Assembly: GCF_039982735.1 (NCBI RefSeq)
Contig: NZ_JBDWXV010000003.1
Location: forward strand, 186,001-250,000
Reading direction: 5' to 3'
From: Saccharospirillum sp039982735
Lineage (GTDB): Bacteria > Pseudomonadota > Gammaproteobacteria > Pseudomonadales > Natronospirillaceae
Length of the DNA stretch: 64,000 nt
Shown: one piece after another, positions 26,477 to 35,038 of the stretch
How positions within the stretch are numbered: position 1 is the first letter of the stretch
Layout: every line of letters begins with the position of its first letter
Translations under genes and position numbers: made by a program
The notes under the pieces: model-generated
Database searches by the model: none
What the model saw: the letters and a program-made list of their open reading frames with translations, nothing else
Told to the model about the DNA's origin: nothing

Positions 26477-27601
26477 TCACAATAACGGCAACACCTGCCA
26501 AATCGCATCAATATTAGCCGCACCCAGTCGCTGGCAACGGTCCGGCGACCAACCGGTCGAGGGCATGGGCGTGGCGGTGGTGTCCTTGAACGGCATCTCC
26601 AGAGTCATCGCCAGGCATTTGTGGTGCTCGGCCACATAAGCGGTGCACAGCGTCAGATTCGCTTTGCCGGGCTCAGCGATGGGGTAACCGACATCGGTCT
26701 GAAAGTCCGGACAGGCGGTCTGCAACACCGACTTGAAGGTGCTCAATTGCAAAGCCATGTGCTTGTTCCAGGCCGGTATGCCCTCGGCCCCGGCAATAAA
26801 GTTGTAGGGCAATTCTTCATCACCGTGAACATCCAGGCAAAAGTCCACACCGGTTTTAGCCATGGCTTCGCGGGCAAAATAGACTTCCGGTGAAAACTCT
26901 TCACTCGGTTCCAGCCATTCACGGTTCAGGTTACGACCATGTGCATTACAGCGCAGATGCCCGCGCACACTGCCATCGGGGTTCATATTGGGTACCACAT
27001 GGAACACGCAATGCTCCAGTAACTGACGACTCAGACTATCCTGTTCATCCAGCAGGCGCTCCAGAAAGCCCTCCATCCACCATTCCGCCATGGTTTCACC
27101 GGGGTGCTGGCGTCCAATGACCCAGCAGACTTTCTTGTCGGAGGACGGTTCGCCAATGGTCAGGCGGGTCAGCGGATGGCCGTCCGGGGAAATACACAGG
27201 GTATCGGCCTGCACCAGCGGCGATGCCAGCGTCGCGGCAATCAACTGCTGATGCCGCTCAAAGCTGTAAGGCGCAAAATAGGCATAGTAGATGCTGTCGG
27301 TTTCGGGGCTGTGCTCGATGGTCAGGGTTTGCCCATCGTACCGGGTCGGCACCCGAAACCAGAATTCACGGTCGTAGGACGCCACAGCCTGATAGTCGTG
27401 GAAGGCCCTGGGGAAAGACACCTGCCCGGCATTGGTAATGTCGAACCGGCACGCCTGATCGCGCGCATCCAGTACCTGAAAATAAAACCATTGCTTGTGC
27501 TCGTCCCCGACATCGGAGCGAATCTGCAACTCCACCGCACCGGGGTCGGAGGCATCCAGACAAATAATATTACCGCCATCGAAACGCTGGTTAATGTGCA
27601 T
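26477..27601 (-). CDS. M14-family zinc carboxypeptidase
   Basis: 374-aa metallopeptidase of the M14 cytosolic-carboxypeptidase-like group, without a signal peptide. An N-terminal beta-rich domain (to about residue 115) precedes the catalytic domain. Zinc ligands HPGE near residue 165 (GRQHPGETMAEWW) and H in CLDVHGDEELP near residue 255, and the catalytic Glu in MTLEMPFKD near residue 340, are all present, with NPDGSVRGHLRCN in between. The frame opens at 27622, but the ATG at 27601 has AGGAG 8 bases before it. Natural substrate unknown. Confidence 0.9.
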   Translation of the reverse strand: MHINQRFDGGNIICLDASDPGAVELQIRSDVGDEHKQWFYFQVLDARDQACRFDITNAGQVSFPRAFHDYQAVASYDREFWFRVPTRYDGQTLTIEHSPETDSIYYAYFAPYSFERHQQLIAATLASPLVQADTLCISPDGHPLTRLTIGEPSSDKKVCWVIGRQHPGETMAEWWMEGFLERLLDEQDSLSRQLLEHCVFHVVPNMNPDGSVRGHLRCNAHGRNLNREWLEPSEEFSPEVYFAREAMAKTGVDFCLDVHGDEELPYNFIAGAEGIPAWNKHMALQLSTFKSVLQTACPDFQTDVGYPIAEPGKANLTLCTAYVAEHHKCLAMTLEMPFKDTTATPMPSTGWSPDRCQRLGAANIDAIWQVLPLL

Positions 27602-27675
27602 GCTCTTCGCTCCTGTCTTCAAAGTAATTGGTAAATCGATATTCGGCGTTCGGGTCTTGTGAGAGGTGTTGGCCC

Positions 27676-27788
27676 GCGGCGGTTACCGGGTGCGCCCCTG
27701 TGGGGTCGGCGTTAATCCATCCATGGAGCCTAGGCCGCAGCATCCTTGCTGCGGACTACCCCACAGGGGCACACCCGGCACCCGCCGC
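27676..27788. repeat. Large intergenic palindromic repeat, copy R3
   Basis: Arms 27676-27705 and 27759-27788 match at 27 of 30 positions. The core reads AATCCATCCATGGAGCCT and then the hairpin CCGCAGCATCCTTGCTGCGG. Weaker outer similarity is visible around 27645-27664 and 27790-27808. About 75 bp of arm and core are nearly the same as in copy R4 on the other strand. Confidence 0.87.
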
Positions 27789-27835
27789 TAGTCTCATAGG
27801 CGAACGCGAAACCATGAGTTGATTAAATGACAGTC

Positions 27836-27891
27836 GATGCTACCTCACCATTGCCGCCAGTAAAGAGGCAAAGGTGAATCCTTTTTTCTCA
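27836..27891. repeat. Direct repeat A flanking the C13 peptidase gene
   Basis: About 86 percent identical over 56 bp to the copy at 29391-29445, same orientation, with a 1-base gap. Each copy is itself an imperfect hairpin: TCACCATTGCC pairs with GGCAAAGGTGA here, followed by a T-rich tract, so on the + strand it resembles a terminator. It lies 34 bp beyond the 3' end of the C13 peptidase gene. Confidence 0.8.
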
Positions 27892-27925
27892 GAACCGTAA
27901 AGCACCCTGAAAACTCGACCCACTC

Positions 27926-29338
27926 TCAATGAACTTGAGTGCGCCATTCATCCCAGGCCTGAATAACCGATACAGCCTCCCCTATCTGCGGGTTGGAAGG
28001 GTCAAATTCCTGAGCAAGCTCGCGCTCGGTGACAGCGGCTTGGGCATCTTCGAAGACAACATCCAGCGGCTTTTCCAGTGAGAAAGCCGTTTCAAAGAAA
28101 GCACGGCCAAAATAAGTCATGGTCTCTTCGTTGGAACAACCGAAGGACGGTTTGTCGGCGGCGGCAGCGGTGATGACGAGCGTATTCTCATCGCTGAGCT
28201 CGGGAATAAACCCACCGGAATAGCAGGCGGAGATCACCACTACTTTCTGTTGTGGGGCTTCGTCGAGGATCTCAGCCAGTTCCGCTGGGTCTATATCGGG
28301 CAATGACTGGTCACTGTTGAAATCGACCGAGAGTTCGTGATCGGAGCTGCCGTGAGAGGTGAGATAGACGAAGATCAGGTCTTCTTCTCCAAGCCGTTTA
28401 CCGAGCGTGCGAATAATGTGAGTCAGGCTGGTCTCGGTGGCGAGCGGGTAATTGTCGCGATCGTGCAGTTCATTGGCCAGGGTAACCACGCGGCCTTCGA
28501 AGGGGGGCATGGCCGTGAGTTGAGCATCAATGGTTTCAATTTCGGTCCGAAAAACGGTTTCCGCGTTACTAAGGGCAGCGAGCACGGTGAAGACTTCCCG
28601 CTCGCCCGGGGTTTGGTCGCGCAGACGTTTCAGCTGGGCATCGACCAGGGTGCGCTGGGAATAGAGTGCCCGCTCCAGTCGCGCCTGATGGCCGGCCTGT
28701 TCTGCTTGAAAACGGGACAGGCCACTCTCGTCGATGTGCTCGCCATAGGCGAACTGGCCTTCAAGTACCTCGCCATCTGCCTGTACCAGGCGACCTTCCC
28801 CGTGCGGGCGCCAGTTCCTTAACTCACCTTCATAGACCGAGCCGTCCCTCGAAGTAAGCGTCCCTTGCGTCAAACGATCGCCACTGAAGGCGCCCTCATA
28901 GACAGTGCCATCCGCCGCGGTCATCTGCCCTTCCCCTTCCATCTTCCCGGCCTGAAAATCGCCCTCGTATACAGTCCGGTTACCAAAGGTGAGCTTGCCT
29001 TTGCCATCAAAACGTTGCCGCTCGAATTCACCCTCATAGGACTGGCCATTGGGGAAGTGCAACACTCCGCTCACCCACTGCCCGTTTCGATACGCTCCTC
29101 TGTATATCCGGCCATCCGGCAGGGATTCCGCACCTTCTCCGTGCTTCAAGCCGTTTCGGAAGCTTCCGATGTAATAAGTGCCATCGGGCCAGTCAATGCG
29201 GCCATCGCCGTGCAACAGGCCGTTTTTCACATCACCTTCATAGTCACCGCCATCCGGGGTAGTCAGGGAGGCCGCTAAAACGGGCCCCGAGAGCGCCAGT
29301 AAGAACAACAGAGAGAACAGTGAGTTAGGCAAAGTCAT
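27926..29338 (-). CDS. Secreted MORN-repeat C13 (legumain-like) cysteine peptidase
   Basis: 470-aa protein with a signal peptide (residues 1-22), about eight MORN repeats (residues 33-197, with units such as YEGDVKNGLLHGDGR), a helical linker and a C-terminal caspase-fold peptidase of family C13. The catalytic pair is visible: His329 in YLTSHGSSDHE and Cys372 in VISACYSGGF. Location is predicted to be periplasmic or outer envelope. MORN repeats often bind lipid, so the peptidase may sit at a membrane (inference). The gene is alone on its strand and framed by two 56-bp direct repeats. Confidence 0.9.
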   Translation of the reverse strand: MTLPNSLFSLLFLLALSGPVLAASLTTPDGGDYEGDVKNGLLHGDGRIDWPDGTYYIGSFRNGLKHGEGAESLPDGRIYRGAYRNGQWVSGVLHFPNGQSYEGEFERQRFDGKGKLTFGNRTVYEGDFQAGKMEGEGQMTAADGTVYEGAFSGDRLTQGTLTSRDGSVYEGELRNWRPHGEGRLVQADGEVLEGQFAYGEHIDESGLSRFQAEQAGHQARLERALYSQRTLVDAQLKRLRDQTPGEREVFTVLAALSNAETVFRTEIETIDAQLTAMPPFEGRVVTLANELHDRDNYPLATETSLTHIIRTLGKRLGEEDLIFVYLTSHGSSDHELSVDFNSDQSLPDIDPAELAEILDEAPQQKVVVISACYSGGFIPELSDENTLVITAAAADKPSFGCSNEETMTYFGRAFFETAFSLEKPLDVVFEDAQAAVTERELAQEFDPSNPQIGEAVSVIQAWDEWRTQVH

Positions 29339-29390
29339 TTCCTTGGCTTAAAAGGCGAAACGTGAGATGGGCATAATCGGGATGACTATT

Positions 29391-29445
29391 GATGCTACCT
29401 CACCAATGCCATCAGTAAAGAGGCAATCGTGAATCATTTTTCTCA
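29391..29445. repeat. Direct repeat B flanking the C13 peptidase gene
   Basis: Second copy of the 56-bp element, 53 bp upstream of the C13 peptidase start and about 100 bp before the divergent secreted protein gene. The internal hairpin is kept (TCACCAATGCC against GGCAATCGTGA, 9 of 11) and a T-rich tract again follows. See the copy at 27836-27891. Confidence 0.8.
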
Positions 29446-29545
29446 AAGTTGGTAAATCATCCTCCGATACTAGACCCCTTGCCCGGCACCTCCTACTTTG
29501 AAGCACGCAGTAAAACAGCCTAATAAAAACAAGAAAGGCGAACAG

Positions 29546-30724
29546 ATGAAACAACGATGGGTACTGGCCGGGCTGACACTGGTCACCCTGGCTACTGTGA
29601 GTGGCCTGGCGGCACTGAAACCCGTGTCGGATCCAGCACATACAAAGGTTTCCCGGGCATCGACCAACCCTGCGGCGGAAACCGATACGCCTGCGTCCGG
29701 CGCTGCGAATAACACAACCCAGACCGGTGTTGCACAATTACCAGCCGCGCCCCGGCTGATGTCTCCCGGGAAAATACCCGATACAGAAACGGGTGCAGAC
29801 TCTCTGGACGATGAAGTCAGCTTACCCGCCAACCTGCGCCAGTCGCTGACCCAGGTCGCCGATGTCTACCGGGAACAGAACCGGTATCCGCCATTTTCAC
29901 AGCCCATTGGCTCTGAACAGGAAGCACTGCGCTATCGGTTTAATCAGCCGCAGCAGGTCAGCATTCCCTTTCCGCTGGCCAACGGCGCCACCTTTGATGC
30001 CAGACTGACGCTGGACCGCTACCACTATTTTATCGGCGACGAACAGCGACTCACCTTGTCGCTGACAACCAGCGATGACAGCCTGGTACGAGACGTCTCC
30101 CTCAGCGTAACCGACCATGCCGGTACTGTACTGCATCGCCAATCGCTGGCGTTGCACGCGGATTCATCCATTCGTCACCACCTGACGGTCGATCTCAGCG
30201 ACCACGCCAGTGCCTGGCCGCGGGAGCTGCAATGGCGGTTGCAAGCCAGTGTGGGCCAGCAACGGTTATCGGTCGCGGCGCCCTTCACTTACGAAGTACC
30301 GGTTGTAACGCTGACCGGCATTACCGACCCGCACATCGACGGCGAGTTTCTGGTGCTACCCCTGTCACTGGATTACGACCGCAGCGGCTACTATTTCGTG
30401 CAGGCCAACCTCTACAGCAGCGGCGGCGACCCGCTGCTGCACCTGGAAACCGAAGGCCCGCTAACGGCCACTGAACCAGGCCTCAGGTTGCGTGCCTCGG
30501 GCCCTGCCTTAATCGACCTGGAGGCGCCAGGCCCCTATGTACTGCGTGACGTGCACCTGACCCGCATGGGCGGCAATGGCATACCCGACTTGCAAGGCCA
30601 GGCACCTCAGGATGAATTTCCGATTCCGGCCTTTGATCTGGAAGGCTATGCCGACAGCACCTGGAGTGACCCGCTGGCACAGCAACGCCAGGAATTTCTC
30701 GATGAACTGAGCAACAACCTGTAA
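29546..30724 (+). CDS. Secreted or membrane-anchored protein of unknown function
   Basis: 392-aa protein with an N-terminal hydrophobic segment (residues 4-23), a Thr/Ala/Pro-rich low-complexity linker (about 25-85), then a domain beginning with VADVYREQNRYPPFSQPI and two beta-rich regions that look like Ig-like modules (GATFDARLTLDRYHYFIGD and later FVQANLYSSGG). I do not recognise a named family. The ATG at 29546 (after AAAGG) is chosen over the in-frame upstream codon at 29498 because it starts the signal segment. It is 142 bases before a secreted alpha/beta hydrolase gene, perhaps as its chaperone or partner. Confidence 0.75.
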   Translation: MKQRWVLAGLTLVTLATVSGLAALKPVSDPAHTKVSRASTNPAAETDTPASGAANNTTQTGVAQLPAAPRLMSPGKIPDTETGADSLDDEVSLPANLRQSLTQVADVYREQNRYPPFSQPIGSEQEALRYRFNQPQQVSIPFPLANGATFDARLTLDRYHYFIGDEQRLTLSLTTSDDSLVRDVSLSVTDHAGTVLHRQSLALHADSSIRHHLTVDLSDHASAWPRELQWRLQASVGQQRLSVAAPFTYEVPVVTLTGITDPHIDGEFLVLPLSLDYDRSGYYFVQANLYSSGGDPLLHLETEGPLTATEPGLRLRASGPALIDLEAPGPYVLRDVHLTRMGGNGIPDLQGQAPQDEFPIPAFDLEGYADSTWSDPLAQQRQEFLDELSNNL

Positions 30725-30866
30725 TCGGCGGATCACATTCTCCGCTCCGGTACAGGACCTACAGGGACGTAGTGACCTGGCAATAACGAGTGCCGGGAAA
30801 AAAGTCCGGGCGCAGAGCCCGTCGTACTGCGCCGCAACACCACAACAACAATAAGGTAGGTTCACT

Positions 30867-31937
30867 ATGATACGACCCATCACCCGCGCCACCACGCGCC
30901 TTCTACTTCTGCTCGGCTTTGCGTTGCTGAGCTGGCAAGCCCAGGCAAGCCTGAACGGCAAACCGGTCGTGCTGATACACGGCTTTCAGTACCAGCAACT
31001 GGGCACCCAGCCGACGGATGCCAGTCTGCAGGCTGAAGCCATCGATTACTGGCAGGAATACTGGCTGCAACGCTCCGAAGTCGTGCTGTACTGGTCCGCC
31101 AGTGAACGCATCAGCCAGGGCATCAGTGATCAGATCAAGCGGCAGGTAAAAACTCTGGCCGACAATGGCACCTGCCAGTCCGGCTGTGTGTTGCTCACCC
31201 ATTCGACGGGCGATCTGGTCGCAAGACAGATGCTGCGCAATCTCAATGGCTGGTTATGGGAATGGGGTTATCCATCCAGCCGGGTTAATTTCCTGGTGTC
31301 TCTGGATATGGCCGGTGCCGGTGGCGGGACTGAACTGGCCGACCTTGCCGTCTCGGTGATCGACAGCGATAACATCTTCGCCGGCGCCGCCACCTCGGTC
31401 GTGAACTGGTTTCTGGGCACCAATGTCGGTCCAGACGAACTGGGGGTCGTGCGTGATTTGCAGCCGGCTGCAGCCCGCTCTCTGGCAACCCAAAACAATG
31501 CAGTACCCAGGCTTCGTTTTGTCGGCAGTGGCGATGCCTTCCTGCGTGCCAGCAAGCCCTTCATACTGGGGTACGACGACAGTGTTGTGCCGTTGCACAG
31601 CGCCTGTGGTTCCATCCGTCAGGAGAACCTTGAATCCTGCTCAGCGAGCATCAAGACCAACGGCGAACTGGATGCGGTGGCGAAGTCACCTACCGGCCTG
31701 CGCTATAACAACTTCCCGGTTCTGATGGGCGACAGCACCGATCACTTTGAAGTGATCGGTTCGGCCACCTCGGGCGACTACGCGCCCGTGATCAACAACT
31801 TCACGGTCGGTGGACTGGGCGTCGACTTTGCCATTGACCAGTACTGGAGCTGGTGGCATTGGGACACCCTGCGACTGGTGCGCAACGGGTCCGACAAGAG
31901 CCTCTCGGCCAATGTGTTCGATACCTTGAATCAGTAG
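30867..31937 (+). CDS. Secreted alpha/beta hydrolase (lipase-like)
   Basis: 356-aa exported alpha/beta hydrolase with a signal peptide (residues 1-28). The oxyanion strand VVLIHGFQ is at 34-41. The nucleophile elbow reads THSTGD with Ser113, a Thr replacing the first Gly of the usual GxSxG. Candidate acid and His are in GYDDSVVPLHS and STDHFEVIG. Cysteines at 103 and 107 and a later pair suggest disulfides. Related sequences are annotated as triacylglycerol lipase-like, but substrate is unproven. It follows a secreted protein of unknown function on the same strand. Confidence 0.8.
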   Translation: MIRPITRATTRLLLLLGFALLSWQAQASLNGKPVVLIHGFQYQQLGTQPTDASLQAEAIDYWQEYWLQRSEVVLYWSASERISQGISDQIKRQVKTLADNGTCQSGCVLLTHSTGDLVARQMLRNLNGWLWEWGYPSSRVNFLVSLDMAGAGGGTELADLAVSVIDSDNIFAGAATSVVNWFLGTNVGPDELGVVRDLQPAAARSLATQNNAVPRLRFVGSGDAFLRASKPFILGYDDSVVPLHSACGSIRQENLESCSASIKTNGELDAVAKSPTGLRYNNFPVLMGDSTDHFEVIGSATSGDYAPVINNFTVGGLGVDFAIDQYWSWWHWDTLRLVRNGSDKSLSANVFDTLNQ

Positions 31938-32270
31938 CACACCTGCCGGGGCGTTCACGAACGTGCGACACGCACTAACCGGAACGCCCCACTGACGATT
32001 CGCACTGGCGTCACACAGACCTGACTTGACGGACGGCATTATTGAAAAACTCGATGGTTCAGCCAGGGATTCAGTAACATTTTTGCCATAAATGACAGTG
32101 TACGGACAAAAAACACACAAACAGTCGCCTTTAAATCTCGCTGCTTTACTATCCGAACCCGCTCAGGTGAACGAAAAAAACCCGTAATAATTCTTCGGAC
32201 TGTCCGGCTATTATCGCTATCCGACGGTACCGGGACGCGCCTGATAACCGGTGTAAAACAGGAAAATCCT
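31938..32270. other. 333-bp intergenic region, no gene seen
   Basis: Soon after the hydrolase stop there is a two-part hairpin: GGGGCGTTC (31948-31956) pairs with GAACGCCCC (31982-31990), enclosing GTGCG/CGCAC. It lacks a T-run but probably marks the 3' end of that transcript. The rest is lower in GC, with A-rich stretches near 32105 and 32170, and likely holds the promoter of the next gene, whose start has AGGAAAATCCT in front. No open frame of note. Confidence 0.5.
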
Positions 32271-33911
32271 ATGTGGTACCGTATTCTGGTCGCTGCCGCC
32301 CTCAGTCTGGCATGCAGCAGCCAAACCCTGGCCAACGAATTGATGTTAAATGGCCTGGCTCCCTATCAATACCTCAGTAAAACCTTCTATCTAGCCAGCT
32401 TTTACGCTGAGCAACCGATCACGTCGACCGCACAGTTTGCGGCGGACACCGGTGCCAAACGCATGGTGATCAAAGTCAGCACCGATAAATGGTCGCCCCG
32501 TCAGTTCAATCAGATGTGGAAGCAGGACATTGCGATTAACAACAACCTACGGGCGAATCCGGAGGTTATTGACCTGATCACCGCCTTTACTGAAACGCCG
32601 AGTGACGACTTTACCCGGGGCGATACCATCGTGGTCGACTATGCACCCGGCCAGGGAACCCGCATTACGCTAAACGATGCCGATTGGCTACGGTCCGGCG
32701 ATGACACACTGTTTCGCACCCTGGCGAATGCCTGGCTTGGCGAGATTCCAACCTCGCTACGGTTTCAGGAAGCCATGTTAGCCGGCGGCGCTTTTTCAGA
32801 CCATCGCTCTCATGCGCAATGGGTAAGCGAGAACAATGACCTGACCTACACGGCCAACCGCCGGCAATTGCTCGCATCGTTCAGTGGTGAATCCGTTGTT
32901 GCGCGCCGCCAGGCTGAACAGCGCGCTGCCGAAGCAGCTGAACGGGCCGCTCAGGCCGAACAGGAGGCGCAACGCCAGCGCGATGCGGCTCGCTTGGCCG
33001 AGGCCCGGGAACAAGCCCGGCAACTGGCTGAAGCGCGGGCACTGGCTGAGGCTGAAGCGGCGGAATTGGCGCGTGCCAGAGCGCGGGCCAGTGCCGAAGC
33101 GCAGGCGCTGGAACAGGCCAGAGCCCAGGCGGATGCCGAGCGCAGGGCCGAAGAACTGGCCCGAGCACAAGCGGCGGCTGAAGCCGAGGCAGAGGCCGAG
33201 CGTCAGGCTCGCTTGCAACAGCAGGTTGCCGAGTATCACCAGGATCAATATCGCTGGGAGTTGTTGCGTACCATTTACCCTCGGGTTAGCTACCCGGACT
33301 GGGCACAGCAGCTATCCCAGGAGGGTCGGGTTCAGGCTGAAGTTGTGATTACCCGGGGCGGCGAACTGGTCGAAATTGCCTCGATCCGCCCTGCCGATGC
33401 CGGTCTGCTAGGCCAGGCGTTTCGCACCGCCATTGAGAACGCCGCTCCCTTTCCACCGGTGCCAGACGCTTACGAAGGCAATGGCGACAGCGACCGCTTT
33501 CGCGCCACCCTCGACTACCACTTTCAGCTGAACCAGCCCCAGGCCGCCCTGCCACCTCGGCCAGTGCCACCCGAAGATTACCGGGAACTGCTGGGTGCGT
33601 TGTCTGAAGAAGATCGGCAGAACCGACTTATTGCTTACCAGACCCGGTTGCAAGAACAGATTCTGAGCCAGGTTGAATACCCTTACTGGGCGGAAAACCT
33701 GGGCCAGGAAGGCCTGGTTGCGATGCGCCTGAACATCACCGCCGATGGCCAGGTGGGACGCATGGAGTTTACCGAACGTTCCCGCCATGCCGTTCTGAAC
33801 AAAGCCCTCGAAGATGCCATCAGCCGGGCCTCTCCGTTCGAATCCATACCGCCGGAACTGGATCTGCCGGAAACCGATCTGACCATTCAACACGAATTCG
33901 CTATTAACTGA
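32271..33911 (+). CDS. Chalcone-isomerase-like / coiled-coil / double TonB_C fusion protein
   Basis: 546-aa exported protein with an unusual order of parts. A signal peptide (1-22) is followed by a chalcone-isomerase-like domain (about 23-175, opening with LNGLAPYQYLSKTFYLASFY), then an Ala/Glu/Arg/Gln-rich coiled coil of about 130 residues resembling TolA (205-325), and two TonB C-terminal-type domains (about 335-430, YPRVSYPDWAQQLSQEGRV; and 465-546, YPYWAENLGQEGLV). It lacks an obvious N-terminal membrane anchor for ExbBD coupling, so it may be a periplasm-spanning structural protein rather than an energy transducer. A porin-like gene follows 55 bases later. Confidence 0.82.
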   Translation: MWYRILVAAALSLACSSQTLANELMLNGLAPYQYLSKTFYLASFYAEQPITSTAQFAADTGAKRMVIKVSTDKWSPRQFNQMWKQDIAINNNLRANPEVIDLITAFTETPSDDFTRGDTIVVDYAPGQGTRITLNDADWLRSGDDTLFRTLANAWLGEIPTSLRFQEAMLAGGAFSDHRSHAQWVSENNDLTYTANRRQLLASFSGESVVARRQAEQRAAEAAERAAQAEQEAQRQRDAARLAEAREQARQLAEARALAEAEAAELARARARASAEAQALEQARAQADAERRAEELARAQAAAEAEAEAERQARLQQQVAEYHQDQYRWELLRTIYPRVSYPDWAQQLSQEGRVQAEVVITRGGELVEIASIRPADAGLLGQAFRTAIENAAPFPPVPDAYEGNGDSDRFRATLDYHFQLNQPQAALPPRPVPPEDYRELLGALSEEDRQNRLIAYQTRLQEQILSQVEYPYWAENLGQEGLVAMRLNITADGQVGRMEFTERSRHAVLNKALEDAISRASPFESIPPELDLPETDLTIQHEFAIN

Positions 33912-33966
33912 CCTTTGGCCCGGCCCAACACGGGGCCGCGCCCAATTACCACTGCTGGAGAACCCT

Positions 33967-35022
33967 ATGAAACCAACCCTCTGGGCCCTGATTGGCGCCC
34001 TGGCAATGCCCCTGGGCGCCTCTGCCTTTGACATGCGACTGAACGGCTTTATGTCCATTGCCGGCGGCATGACCCTCGGCGACAACCAGACGCTGGTCAT
34101 CGACCCGGTCAACCTGGCCGCCTATGACAACGACCTCAACTTCGCGACCGACAGCCTGGTGGCCATTCAGGCCATTGCTGAAGTCAACGACCGCATGACC
34201 GCTACCGCACAAATGGTTGGCCGCGGCGGTGAAGACTTCAACACCCAGTTCGAGTGGGCCTACCTGACCTATGAAGCAACCGACAGCCTGGATGTTAAAG
34301 CCGGCCGCCTGCGCATGCCGCTGTTCTATTACTCCAACTTCCTGGAACTGGGCTATGGCTACCAGTGGGTGCGACCACCGGTTGAGACCTACAATATTTT
34401 TGTGACGACACTGGAAGGCATCAGTGCCGACTACAACTTCTACATCGGCGATTTTTCTGCGAAAGCCTCTGCCTATGCCGGCTCTACCCAGGGCACAGAC
34501 CCGGAATCCGGTTCAGAGGTAGACTTCAACACCCTGGCGGGAGGTTCACTGGACCTGGCGATCAACAACTTGTCATTCCGCGGTTCATACAACACGGCCG
34601 ACAACGCCACCCTGACGCGCGGTGCGAGCCCGGCGTTTGACTTCCCCATCACCTTTATATCCGGTGCTGCCATGTACGATAACGGCACCCTGTTCAGCAT
34701 CGCCGAATACACCAGCACGCTGAACGATACCAACCTGATCAACAACCGCTATAACAGTTACGCCTCGCTGGGTTATCGCATTGGCACCCTGACGCCTCAC
34801 GTCACCGTTGCCCGGTACGAGGAGGAAACCAACTCCATCGATCCGGGTTACAACCAGAACCCACGGGAATATCAGTCTGCCACTCTGGGCATGCGCTGGG
34901 ATTTCGACATCGCCGCCGCCCTGAAAGTGGAATACACCCGCCGGGAAGACACCAACCCGGATTCCCTACGTGCAGTCGGTGATGCTGACCTGCTCTCCTT
35001 CGCCATCGACGTTGTATTTTAA
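33967..35022 (+). CDS. Outer-membrane porin-like beta-barrel protein
   Basis: 351-aa outer-membrane protein: signal peptide (residues 1-20, ending ASAFD), alternating polar/apolar beta strands, many Tyr/Asn/Thr residues in putative loops and a C-terminal Phe (DVVF), the Bam recognition signature. The segment VKAGRLRMPLFYYSN is typical of gammaproteobacterial OprO/DcaP-like porins. A PstS-like small binding protein follows 16 bases downstream, a pairing seen in other marine bacteria, which hints at anion traffic; the permeant is unknown. Confidence 0.82.
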   Translation: MKPTLWALIGALAMPLGASAFDMRLNGFMSIAGGMTLGDNQTLVIDPVNLAAYDNDLNFATDSLVAIQAIAEVNDRMTATAQMVGRGGEDFNTQFEWAYLTYEATDSLDVKAGRLRMPLFYYSNFLELGYGYQWVRPPVETYNIFVTTLEGISADYNFYIGDFSAKASAYAGSTQGTDPESGSEVDFNTLAGGSLDLAINNLSFRGSYNTADNATLTRGASPAFDFPITFISGAAMYDNGTLFSIAEYTSTLNDTNLINNRYNSYASLGYRIGTLTPHVTVARYEEETNSIDPGYNQNPREYQSATLGMRWDFDIAAALKVEYTRREDTNPDSLRAVGDADLLSFAIDVVF

Positions 35023-35038
35023 GGCTGGATACTGACTT

